Shown piece after piece: positions 1 through 5,816 of a stretch of 11,562 nucleotides of DNA (position 1 is the stretch's first letter; the number at the start of each line of letters is the position of its first letter). The translations under genes and the position numbers were made by a program. The DNA lies in assembly GCA_905215965.1 (NCBI GenBank), contig CAJMSD010000022.1, positions 1-11,562 on the forward strand, given 5' to 3'. Source of the stretch: an uncultured bacterium (GTDB lineage Bacteria > Bacillota > Clostridia > Oscillospirales > Ruminococcaceae). Below the pieces are notes generated by a model. It ran no database searches. It worked only from the letters and a program-made list of their open reading frames with translations, and was not told where the DNA came from.

Positions 1-729
1 CTGGCTTTCGGAGGAAATGATGAGGAAAATTGCGAAAAAGGAAAACCTGAACAGCTGATAGGCGGTTCACAGGGTTCAAGGGTATATTCCACAGACGGAA
101 CTGCTGTTACTCAGTGCAGCGGTTCGGGAGGTATGGGCGGTAAAACAGGGTTGTATTTTATCGACTACAATTCTCCGCCGAATTTAACGGATATCGCAAG
201 ATGCATAACTGCAAGACAGGACAGCGGAGTGAGTAACCATAAGGGTGAACATTCCGCTGTTTTTTGTGACTTGAACGAAAATCCGCAGATTACGGAAAAT
301 GCCCGATGTCTGCATACAAGAATGGATTTGGGAGTAACAAACGGAATTCATAAGGGAGAGCGTTCCGGAATTCTGGTGGAGGAGGCTCCAAGAGCAATTA
401 TCAATCCGTTTAAGGAGCATACCCGCCAGAACGGCAGAAGAATAAAAAATCCAAATGAACCTATGTTTACGATAACGGTCACAGATAGGCACGGCGTGGT
501 TCACAAAGGCCGAATTCGCAGGCTTATGCCTGTTGAGTGCTGGGAGTTGCAGGGTTTCACAAAAGAACAGTTCAATAAAGTTGCCGCTACCGGAATGTCC
601 GACGCACAGTTGTACAAGCAAGCAGGAAATTCGATTACGGTTGCGGTCGTAGAAGCGATTTCAAGAAATTTATTGAAATTTGATAAGGAGATAAACGATG
701 GAAAACATGATTCAAACATTTGTAAGTGA
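1..729 (+). CDS. C5 cytosine DNA methyltransferase, C-terminal part (5' end outside window)
   Basis: The frame is open from base 1, so the gene begins upstream and 242 residues are seen here. Methyltransferase motif IX is recognisable (RRLMPVECWELQGF, about residues 173-186), as is motif X (QAGNSI, residues 207-212, followed by a helix that packs on the SAM fold). The AdoMet-binding motif I and the catalytic PCQ motif must lie upstream. The residues before motif IX are the target-recognition region. It is repetitive: units at about 27-54, 64-88 and 99-125 share the pattern ARC-x-x-x-R-x-D-x-GV followed by HKGE-x-S. Such enzymes occur as orphan methylases on Firmicutes phages and ICEs and are thought to mask sites against host restriction. 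No restriction enzyme is visible nearby. The 3' end overlaps the next gene by 32 bp. The family is confident; the target sequence is unknown. Confidence 0.9.
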   Translation: MAFGGNDEENCEKGKPEQLIGGSQGSRVYSTDGTAVTQCSGSGGMGGKTGLYFIDYNSPPNLTDIARCITARQDSGVSNHKGEHSAVFCDLNENPQITENARCLHTRMDLGVTNGIHKGERSGILVEEAPRAIINPFKEHTRQNGRRIKNPNEPMFTITVTDRHGVVHKGRIRRLMPVECWELQGFTKEQFNKVAATGMSDAQLYKQAGNSITVAVVEAISRNLLKFDKEINDGKHDSNICK

Positions 730-1471
730 GGAATTTGGTTCGGTTAGAACTGTTATTAAAAACGGCGAACCGTGGTTTGTAGGCAAGGATGTTGCCGGAA
801 TATTAGGTTACGAAAGAGCGACTAAAGCAATACAGGATCATGTCGATCCTGAAGATAAAGATGGAATCCCAATTCAGGACTCCATCGGAAGAATGCAAAA
901 AACCCCTATAATCAATGAAAGTGGATTATACAGCCTCATACTTTCAAGCAAGATGCCGAGAGCCAAAGCGTTTAAGCGTTGGGTTACAGCTACAATTTTA
1001 CCCACTTTGAGGAGGACCGGCGGTTACGTCAGCAACGAAGATATGTTCATAGAAAACTACCTCCCGTTTCTCGACGAGCCGTACCGTGACCTGTTCAGAC
1101 TTCAGATGACGATCATAGGCAAGCTGAACAAGCGGATACGTCATGATCAGCCGTTGGTGGAGTTTGCAAATCAGGTGTCAAACACCGATAATCTTATCGA
1201 CATGAACGCAATGGCAAAGCTTGCGGCTGATGAGCGTTTTAAAATCGGCAGGACAAGACTGTTCCGCTGGCTCAAATATATGGGAATTCTTATGTCAAAT
1301 AACCTCCCCTATCAGCAGTTTATTGATCGAGGATATTTCGCAGTCAAGGAATCGGTGTTTGAAACTCCGACTATGACAAAGACTTATCAGCAGACATTTG
1401 TTACTGGAAAAGGTCAGGGATTTGTCATTAATCTGCTGAAAAAATATTACGGGAAGGAAGTTTTGCAATAA
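698..1471 (+). CDS. phage-type antirepressor, BRO-N plus KilAC (ANT) domains
   Basis: A 257-aa protein of two parts. Residues about 5-110 form a BRO-N domain: the order W-F-V-G-K-D-V-A, then LGY, then NESGLYSLIL-S-S, then a K-A-F-K-R-W-V-T motif is characteristic. Residues about 140-255 resemble the KilAC/ANT domain (M-x-A-M-A-K-L-A, then IGR-x-R-LF-R-WL, an N-x-P-Y-Q-Q-F-I-x-R-G-Y-F block, and a T-G-K-G-Q-G-F-V-I-N-L-L end). Proteins with this layout act as DNA-binding antirepressors or regulators in phages and ICEs. The start is set by AAGGAG at 685-690, seven bases before ATG. The gene begins inside the methyltransferase gene and its stop overlaps the next start (TAATG), so it is probably translated as part of the same mRNA. 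The regulatory target is unknown. Confidence 0.88.
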   Translation: MENMIQTFVSEEFGSVRTVIKNGEPWFVGKDVAGILGYERATKAIQDHVDPEDKDGIPIQDSIGRMQKTPIINESGLYSLILSSKMPRAKAFKRWVTATILPTLRRTGGYVSNEDMFIENYLPFLDEPYRDLFRLQMTIIGKLNKRIRHDQPLVEFANQVSNTDNLIDMNAMAKLAADERFKIGRTRLFRWLKYMGILMSNNLPYQQFIDRGYFAVKESVFETPTMTKTYQQTFVTGKGQGFVINLLKKYYGKEVLQ

Positions 1472-1839
1472 TGGATATTAAAAGCATTTCTTTACACGAG
1501 CTGAGAAAAATGAATACCTGCGAAGGACTTGTCCTGCAGGGCTGCGGAGGAGATTTGACGGAATGGGTAGACGGCATAAATGATATGCTGACGGAAAGCG
1601 GAATATTGCAGAATGGAAGTAAGTTTGAAAGAGCATTTTCCTTTAAAAACGGAGAATTAACCTGTCTGCTGTTTCCATTTGATGACGTTCAGCTTGATGT
1701 GGGTAAGCTTGCTATCTGGCGTATTCAGACGAGAGAGAATTTCGGCAGCACGTGGCTGTCGGACTATGTGGAGAACTCGTTGGGAGGATATATTCAGGAA
1801 CAGTCTGAAACCGAAGATTTTGGAATGGAGATGATGTAA
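1471..1839 (+). CDS. uncharacterised 122-aa mobile-element protein
   Basis: I do not recognise a function. The protein is soluble and acidic, with no signal peptide or membrane segment. It begins with a helix-like S-x-x-E-L-R-K-M segment, then a glycine-cysteine loop (LQGCGG), a W-V-D-G-I-N-D-M-L-T helix and a C-terminal half rich in hydrophobics and W (A-I-W-R-I, TWLSDYVENSLGGY). From memory, similar proteins occur in Firmicutes ICE and phage cargo, often without a named domain. Translation is coupled to the antirepressor by a one-base stop/start overlap. The last codons (GMEM-M) carry the GGAG ribosome binding site of the following gene. The extreme C-terminus closely resembles that of the protein ending at 2860. 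Confidence 0.75.
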   Translation: MDIKSISLHELRKMNTCEGLVLQGCGGDLTEWVDGINDMLTESGILQNGSKFERAFSFKNGELTCLLFPFDDVQLDVGKLAIWRIQTRENFGSTWLSDYVENSLGGYIQEQSETEDFGMEMM

Positions 1840-1977
1840 ATGACGTATTTATTCATAGGAATGCTGATAGGCGGGATTTTAGGAACCGCTATAGGTTCGC
1901 TGGGAATGGCGGTGTACTATCTTAAAAAGGAAACTTCAAGGCTTAAAAACTGCGGAAAGGAAATAGAAAATGCCTAA
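1840..1977 (+). CDS. small single-helix membrane protein, 45 aa
   Basis: This short gene starts directly after the preceding stop codon (TAA-ATG). It has a GGAG ribosome binding site at 1827-1830, nine bases upstream, and ends 8 bp inside the next gene. The product has a short N-terminus, one glycine-rich hydrophobic helix at about residues 3-27 (with G-x-x-x-G spacings that favour helix packing) and a lysine-rich tail (LKKETSRLKN) that should lie in the cytoplasm. Exact fit into a chain of overlapping genes, plus a sensible transmembrane profile, argue that it is real. No family is recognised. A role as a small membrane subunit or toxin-like peptide would be speculation. Confidence 0.6.
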   Translation: MTYLFIGMLIGGILGTAIGSLGMAVYYLKKETSRLKNCGKEIENA

Positions 1978-2860
1978 TCATATCACAACCCGAATCAAAA
2001 TAACAGGCGATCCCGAGGCGGTCAAGCGTGTTCTGAATAAGATCAAAAATGATGAGTTCGGTATGGGAACGATAGATTTTGAAAAGATCATTCCTATGCC
2101 GAAAAATATTTTCAAAGGCAATTTGGGCGTTCGAGAACGGGAACTGTACGGCAATAACAATTGGTATGACTGGTCGGTCGCCAACTGGGGTACGAAATGG
2201 AATGCTTACGGATTTGACCCAAATACCGATTACAGCAAGGAAAAGGAACTGAGATTTTTGACTGCATGGTCTGCACCTCACCCTGTCATTGAAAAGCTTG
2301 CGGAGATGTTCCCAAGCGTGAAGTTTGAGCATGAATGGGCTGATGAGGATATCGGCATGAACTGCGGCAGACGAGTGTATTATGACGGTGAGCGTATCGA
2401 AGAATACTATCCCGAAAGCGAAAGGGACAGGCTTGAATTTGCGGCATCTGTGTTGGATATTCAGCTTGAAGAAGATTGCGGACTGTATCTTAACGCAAGC
2501 GAAACAGGATATATCAACATCGAAGGAGATGACGAGTATGAGCTGATAGAACTGTTTGGGCAGCCCGCACTTTTCACCAATGAAAGGATAACGGATGCGG
2601 ACATTCCAAAGGGTATGCACTGCTACCATATCAGACACAATGATGAGGGAGAATTTGCTGCGATAGAAAAGCGAACTGCTGTAAATCACGCAGGCTCAGT
2701 GGTTACAAGAGAGCCGATAAACTTGGGTGACCAGGGATATATTTCTTTCACAGACGAAACATCTCCGAATTTTACGGGAGAGGTAATGTCGCTGTATGAA
2801 TTTCGGGGATATGATCCTGAGCAGTCACAAAGCGAAGAAATGGGAATGGAGATGAAGTAA
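1970..2860 (+). CDS. Api92/YubB-like (DUF1281) protein with C-terminal LPD28 domain
   Basis: A 296-aa protein. Residues 1 to about 165 match the ferredoxin-like Api92/YubB family: the opening MPNHITTRIKITGD, then F-E-K-I-I-P-M-P, then the tryptophan-rich block YDWSVANWGTKWNAYG at 66-81 and F-L-T-A-W-S-A-P. Residues about 190-285 match my recollection of LPD28, a domain found on large polyvalent proteins of phages and ICEs (LFGQPALFTN at 195-204, then P-x-G-x-x-C-Y-x-I-R, V-N-H-A-G-S-V-V-T-R-E-P, N-F-T-G-E). Polyvalent proteins of this class are thought to enter the recipient with mobile DNA. The biochemical role of either domain is not known to me. The start overlaps the small membrane gene by 8 bp. 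The tail shares DNA and protein similarity with the gene ending at 1839. Confidence 0.8.
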   Translation: MPNHITTRIKITGDPEAVKRVLNKIKNDEFGMGTIDFEKIIPMPKNIFKGNLGVRERELYGNNNWYDWSVANWGTKWNAYGFDPNTDYSKEKELRFLTAWSAPHPVIEKLAEMFPSVKFEHEWADEDIGMNCGRRVYYDGERIEEYYPESERDRLEFAASVLDIQLEEDCGLYLNASETGYINIEGDDEYELIELFGQPALFTNERITDADIPKGMHCYHIRHNDEGEFAAIEKRTAVNHAGSVVTREPINLGDQGYISFTDETSPNFTGEVMSLYEFRGYDPEQSQSEEMGMEMK

Positions 2861-3057
2861 TGCACACAAACAGAGTTAAAGCAAAAGTTGACTTCAAGTT
2901 CTGCATGGGAAGTATTTCTGCAATGCTTAGAGCAACAAAGCCCGTGCTCTCGGAAAGGCAGTACAAAGAATTATGTACTGAGGTAAACAAAGCTGACGGC
3001 TACCTTGAGCAGAAACGTATCATTTTTTCATACGTTGACCCCATAATCAGGGGGTAG
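2860..3057 (+). CDS. uncharacterised 65-aa protein
   Basis: This is a small basic protein of unknown function. The ATG overlaps the previous stop by one base (TAATG) and GGAG at 2848-2851 lies eight bases upstream. The sequence reads as a mixed beta/helix fold: a V-D-F-K-F start, then a central helix S-A-M-L-R-A-T-K-P-V-L-S-E-R-Q-Y-K-E-L, ending in D-P-I-I-R-G. No cysteine cluster, signal peptide or membrane segment is present. It is the last gene before the structured gap that precedes the Dam methylase. Reality of the gene is supported by its position in the overlapping chain; its function is open. Confidence 0.6.
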   Translation: MHTNRVKAKVDFKFCMGSISAMLRATKPVLSERQYKELCTEVNKADGYLEQKRIIFSYVDPIIRG

Positions 3058-3083
3058 GTAAGCACAATTAAATAACAACTAGG

Positions 3084-3164
3084 GTCGTTTTGCCAATGAC
3101 AGAAAATTTCTGTTTTTAGCAAAGCGACTTTCTTTCTGTCATTGGTTTTGATGACGGAAAGGAG
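3084..3164 (+). promoter_or_regulatory. candidate RNA switch in the leader of the Dam methylase gene
   Basis: The gap between the 65-aa gene and the Dam gene holds three copies of one pairing sequence. Arm 1 (3093-3105) is a perfect 13-base complement of arm 2 (3133-3145). Arm 2 (3133-3142) can instead pair over 10 bases, with one G-U, with arm 3 (3151-3160), which abuts the ribosome binding site AGGAG (3160-3164). Arm 1 can also be held by a third structure: 3084-3093 pairs with 3119-3128 (10 pairs, one G-U), enclosing a small hairpin 3099-3104/3108-3113. Pairing 1:2 leaves the ribosome site open, while pairing 2:3 would hide its edge. The 3093-3105/3133-3145 stem is followed by TTTT and could alternatively act as a weak terminator. 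The pairings are seen directly; regulation is inferred. Confidence 0.5.
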
Positions 3165-3168
3165 TTCA

Positions 3169-4008
3169 ATGAACAGTTTTATGTCATGGGTAGGCGGGAA
3201 AAAGGCACTCAGAGATGAAGTCCTTGCAAGGTTTCCGAACTACTATGAAAGATATATCGAGGTTTTCGGAGGTGCAGGCTGGGTGCTGTTCCATAAGCCG
3301 CCGGGTATGGATTTTGAGGTGTATAACGACTTTAACGGAAATCTTGCAAACCTGTACCGTTGTGTGCGTGATAAGCCGAACAAGCTGAAATACAAGCTGA
3401 GATATGTGTTGAATTCAAGAGAAGATTTTGACCGTATAAATTTACTGCATAAGCGTGGAATATTTCAAAAGCTTTGCGATGTAGACAGAGCCTCAAAATT
3501 CTATCAGCTCATAAGGTACAGCTATGCTTCGGGACTTGACAGCTTTGCAAGCCAGCCTCATTCAATATGGTCGGATTTCCCGATGATAGATCTGGCGGCA
3601 AGGCGATTGCAGAAGGTCATAATCGAGAACAAGGACTTTGAAAAACTCATTAAGCAGTATGACAGACCCGTCAGCTTTTTCTACTGCGATCCGCCGTATT
3701 TTGCAACTGAAAGCTACTACAAGGACGTAGGTTTCAAGACAAAAGACCATATCAGATTGCGTGACACTCTTTTGGACATCAAGGGCAAATTTCTTGTTTC
3801 CTACAACGATTGTCCCGAAATTCGTGAGATATGGGATAAGCCGAATATCCATATCGAGGAGATAAGCAGATTGAATAATCTGGCACAGCGGTACGACGGC
3901 GGCTGTCAGTATGCGGAGCTGCTCATATCAAATTATGATACAAGCGAAAGAGCAAAGGCGGCTTGTCAGCTTTCGCTGTTTGACGATGAAACAATTTTGG
4001 AGGTTTAA
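3169..4008 (+). CDS. dam: Dam-type DNA N6-adenine methyltransferase (D12 class)
   Basis: A 279-aa protein of the D12 class, which transfers a methyl group from S-adenosylmethionine to adenine N6 in DNA. The opening F-M-S-W-V-G-G-K-K-A-L is the usual N-terminal SAM-side motif. FGGAG at residues 33-37 is motif I. DPPY at 174-177, preceded by F-F-Y-C, is the catalytic motif IV. I chose the ATG at 3169, not the upstream ATG at 3151 or TTG at 3142, because GGAAAGGAG (3156-3164) lies just before it and family members begin at M-N-S-F. The spacing to ATG is short (4 bases). GATC is the commonest target for the class, but the target here is not shown. It is probably an orphan anti-restriction or maintenance methylase of the element. 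GGAGG at the 3' end serves the next gene. Confidence 0.92.
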   Translation: MNSFMSWVGGKKALRDEVLARFPNYYERYIEVFGGAGWVLFHKPPGMDFEVYNDFNGNLANLYRCVRDKPNKLKYKLRYVLNSREDFDRINLLHKRGIFQKLCDVDRASKFYQLIRYSYASGLDSFASQPHSIWSDFPMIDLAARRLQKVIIENKDFEKLIKQYDRPVSFFYCDPPYFATESYYKDVGFKTKDHIRLRDTLLDIKGKFLVSYNDCPEIREIWDKPNIHIEEISRLNNLAQRYDGGCQYAELLISNYDTSERAKAACQLSLFDDETILEV

Positions 4009-4012
4009 TTTT

Positions 4013-4288
4013 ATGAAAAATATGATATACACAAAAGGATTTATCAACAATTCAGGGGACATAGAAGTGCCCGGTGTATTTTTGGAAGAAGGTGCGGAAG
4101 TCGAGCTGAAAATATCGGTAGCGAGGGGTAAATTTGAAATAGCACTTTTCCCCTCAGAGGACAAAGTACCGTTCCGTGACTGTGGAATCTCGGAGGAAGA
4201 GATACAGCGTACCTGTTCCATGTACGAAGACTGCGACGGGTGTCCGCTTAATGACTACTGCGGAGAGGAATCGGAGGTGGTTTCATGA
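4013..4288 (+). CDS. 91-aa protein with cysteine cluster
   Basis: The gene starts at the ATG at 4013, with GGAGG (3999-4003) nine bases upstream inside the end of the Dam gene. An in-frame extension upstream of 4013 is open but overlaps Dam and lacks a site. The N-terminal half looks like a small beta-strand domain (D-I-E-V-P-G-V-F-L-E-E-G-A-E-V-E-L). The C-terminal part has cysteines at 57, 68, 74, 77 and 83, of which C-x5-C-x2-C-x5-C could bind zinc or an iron-sulfur cluster. The AbrB-like feel of the first half is weak and I do not assign a family. The stop overlaps the next ATG (ATGA), so expression is coupled to the DUF3846 gene. Confidence 0.7.
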   Translation: MKNMIYTKGFINNSGDIEVPGVFLEEGAEVELKISVARGKFEIALFPSEDKVPFRDCGISEEEIQRTCSMYEDCDGCPLNDYCGEESEVVS

Positions 4289-4695
4289 AAATACTTGTGT
4301 TTGAACCGATGAAAAAGCCGTATGTGAAGGATATTAAAGATAATATTCACGCTATGCAGGAAATTGTGGGCGGCAGCATAGAACCCATATATTTTGAACC
4401 AAAGCAGGACGCAATCGTCTGGTGTAATGACGAATTTCTGCTGAACGGTTCAGAGCCTAACAGGATTGTGGGTGCAACACTTGTCCACGGCACTTTCTAC
4501 ATTTCAGGCAACTTTCAAAACGAATACGGCGAGTGGGATTCCTGTTCGCTTACCGATGAGCAGATCGAAAAGTACAAGGAGCAGTTTTCTCATATGATAG
4601 TTGAACCTACCCAAACACCTTACGAACAATCAAATAATGCGATAAACAGACGATATTGCTATATAAAAGAAATGACAGCTTCAATCATGCTTTGA
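4285..4695 (+). CDS. DUF3846 family protein
   Basis: A 136-aa protein whose first ~110 residues match the DUF3846 pattern: K-I-L-V-F-E-P-x-K-K-P-Y-V-K, then M-Q-E-I-V-G-G-S-I-E-P, then W-C-N-D-E-F, N-R-I-V-G, H-G-T-F-Y-I-S-G and S-L-T-D-E-Q-I-E-K-Y. The family is common on ICEs and phages and has no established function. GGAGG at 4273-4277 and an ATGA overlap couple it to the preceding gene. The last ~25 residues (after I-V-E-P-T-Q-T-P-Y) do not look like the family, and their codons run through a perfect hairpin. The gene end may therefore have been replaced by recombination, or the original stop may have been lost. Confidence 0.8.
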   Translation: MKILVFEPMKKPYVKDIKDNIHAMQEIVGGSIEPIYFEPKQDAIVWCNDEFLLNGSEPNRIVGATLVHGTFYISGNFQNEYGEWDSCSLTDEQIEKYKEQFSHMIVEPTQTPYEQSNNAINRRYCYIKEMTASIML

Positions 4696-4710
4696 AGCTG
4701 TCATTTCTTT
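4666..4710 (+). terminator. perfect 19-bp inverted repeat, probable terminator of the left gene string
   Basis: Bases 4666-4684 are the exact reverse complement of 4692-4710, with a 7-base loop. The right arm ends in TTTCTTT, and the left arm begins with AAAGAAA, so the stem could stop transcription from either side. The DUF3846 stop codon (4693-4695) sits in the right arm. The stem is long but of moderate GC content. Such symmetry between two unrelated gene groups fits a bidirectional terminator. An insertion scar is the alternative. Confidence 0.6.
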
Positions 4711-4736
4711 CAATTGGTAAATTTGTTATGGAATAT

Positions 4737-4749
4737 GCTTACTGTAAGC
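4737..4749. repeat. 13-base palindrome, possible operator
   Basis: GCTTAC-T-GTAAGC is a perfect dyad with six-base arms and a one-base centre. It lies 37 bases upstream of the -35 box at 4787, in the region controlling the AraC/MutS cassette. The spacing and symmetry suit a dimeric DNA-binding protein better than an RNA hairpin, because the loop would be a single base. No partner copy was found nearby. Confidence 0.3.
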
Positions 4750-4786
4750 GTTCAGGTGCAGAGTACCGTCTCGGCGCAATGATTGA

Positions 4787-4815
4787 TTGACTTTTGGGAT
4801 AGGGTTTAGTATAAT
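4787..4815 (+). promoter_or_regulatory. sigma-70 promoter P1 for the AraC cassette
   Basis: TTGACT (4787-4792) and a consensus TATAAT (4810-4815) are separated by exactly 17 bases. Transcription would start near 4822 and give a leader of about 150 bases before the AraC-family gene. This is the best promoter match on the + strand of the window. It lies behind the hairpin terminator of the left gene string, which supports the middle cassette being a separate transcription unit. Confidence 0.7.
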
Positions 4816-4890
4816 ATTATATATAGGACACTTTTCGATTTATTTGTAAAAAATAAAAGACATGGCTTTCGCATCACAATACATTATGTA

Positions 4891-4944
4891 CCCGACAAAG
4901 AGTGCAGAAAAAGTCGGGACAAGAATGCCTTGATGTGATATAAT
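4891..4944 (+). promoter_or_regulatory. second promoter P2 (extended -10) with overlapping inverted repeat
   Basis: TGATATAAT at 4936-4944 is an extended -10 box (TGn plus TATAAT) without a good -35 box. Just upstream, CCCGAC (4891-4896) and GTCGGG (4913-4918) form a six-base inverted repeat whose right half covers the place where the -35 box would sit. This arrangement fits a regulated promoter in which an activator or repressor binds at the repeat. The AraC-family product encoded next is an obvious candidate, though AraC proteins more often bind direct repeats. The sequence elements are seen; regulation is inferred. Confidence 0.4.
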
Positions 4945-4971
4945 GAATTTGAATGGAATGAGGTGACCGTT

Positions 4972-5805
4972 TTGAAAGGCTGGATCGAAGGATTTCAGGC
5001 TTCCATTGATTATATTGAGCAACATCTGCTGAACGAACTTGATATTGAGGAGATAGCTAAAAAAGCTGCATTATCTTCCTTCTATTATCAGCGGATTTTT
5101 GGTGCTCTTTGCGGTATGACCGTCGGAGACTACATCCGTGCACGCCGTATGACAGTAGCCGCACAGGAACTTGCTTATTCTGATTGTAAGGTGATTGACA
5201 TCGCCATGAAGTACGGCTATGATTCACCTGACAGCTTTGCAAAAGCATTTCAGCGCTTTCACGGCATCTCTCCTTCTCAGGCGAGAGAGGCAGGTGCAAA
5301 TCTGCGGTCATTCGCTCCGTTGCATATCAAAATTACATTGGAGGGCGGAAGTATGCTGGATTACAAAATTGTGGAAAAGGTACCGTTTACGGTTGTCGGC
5401 ATCAAAAAAAGATTCCATGCCGAAACGAGCTACAAGGAAGTTCCAAAATTCTGGAATGACTGGATGGCAGACATGAAAGGCTTGAAAGGAATGTTCGGTG
5501 TCTGCTCGGACATGGACGGAAAGACCTTTGACTACAGGATCGCTGACCTTTATCTGCCGTGGGAGGAAATCCCGGCAGGCTGTGAAACATACCAGATCCC
5601 CGGCGGATTGTGGGCGTTGTTCAAGTGCAAGGGCGCTATGCCCGAAGCTATGCAGAAGGTCAATACACAGATATGGTCGGAATGGCTGCCCTCGTTGCAG
5701 GGCTATGCTTTAGCAGGCAATTATTCGTTGGAATTCTATCTGCCGCCTGCGGAAGATCCTGCTGATACTGAGAGCTATATCTGTATTCCCTTGAAGAAAC
5801 TGTAA
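4972..5805 (+). CDS. AraC-family regulator with GyrI-like ligand-binding domain
   Basis: A 277-aa transcription factor. Residues about 5-105 form the two helix-turn-helix motifs of AraC/XylS (Y-I-E-Q-H-L, then I-E-E-I-A-K-K-A-A-L-S, F-Q-R-I-F class core, V-G-D-Y-I-R-A-R-R-M, and the signature G-Y-D-S-P-D-S-F-A-K-A-F-Q-R-F-H-G-I-S-P). Residues 128-277 form a GyrI/SbmC-like domain (M-L-D-Y-K-I-V-E, ending Y-I-C-I-P-L), which in relatives such as Rob and BmrR binds small hydrophobic or drug-like ligands. I chose TTG at 4972: GAGGTGA (4960-4966) lies five bases upstream, and relatives begin at this W-I-E-G. The in-frame GTG at 4963 is inside that ribosome site. It probably controls its own operon in response to a small molecule. 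The ligand is unknown. Confidence 0.88.
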   Translation: MKGWIEGFQASIDYIEQHLLNELDIEEIAKKAALSSFYYQRIFGALCGMTVGDYIRARRMTVAAQELAYSDCKVIDIAMKYGYDSPDSFAKAFQRFHGISPSQAREAGANLRSFAPLHIKITLEGGSMLDYKIVEKVPFTVVGIKKRFHAETSYKEVPKFWNDWMADMKGLKGMFGVCSDMDGKTFDYRIADLYLPWEEIPAGCETYQIPGGLWALFKCKGAMPEAMQKVNTQIWSEWLPSLQGYALAGNYSLEFYLPPAEDPADTESYICIPLKKL

Positions 5806-5816
5806 GAGGTGATAGC

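Noticed and set aside
1943..2689. 248-codon - strand frame opposite the Api92-like gene
   Set aside because: The + strand product has clear family motifs; the reverse product is a Phe/Ile-rich shadow.
3142..3168. N-terminal extension of Dam from TTG 3142 or ATG 3151
   Set aside because: No ribosome site precedes these codons; they lie in the switch hairpins, and the family starts at the M-N-S-F at 3169.
4638..4790. Open frame on the + strand ending E-Y-A-Y-C-K-R-S-G-A-E-Y-R-L-G-A-M-I-D, with a possible ATG at 4728
   Set aside because: Only 20 codons from the ATG, no ribosome site, and it overlaps the terminator and the AraC promoter region. It might be the worn end of another gene but cannot be assigned.
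4840..5025. 61-codon open frame on the - strand
   Set aside because: It runs across the P2 promoter and the start of the AraC gene, has no ribosome site and resembles no family.
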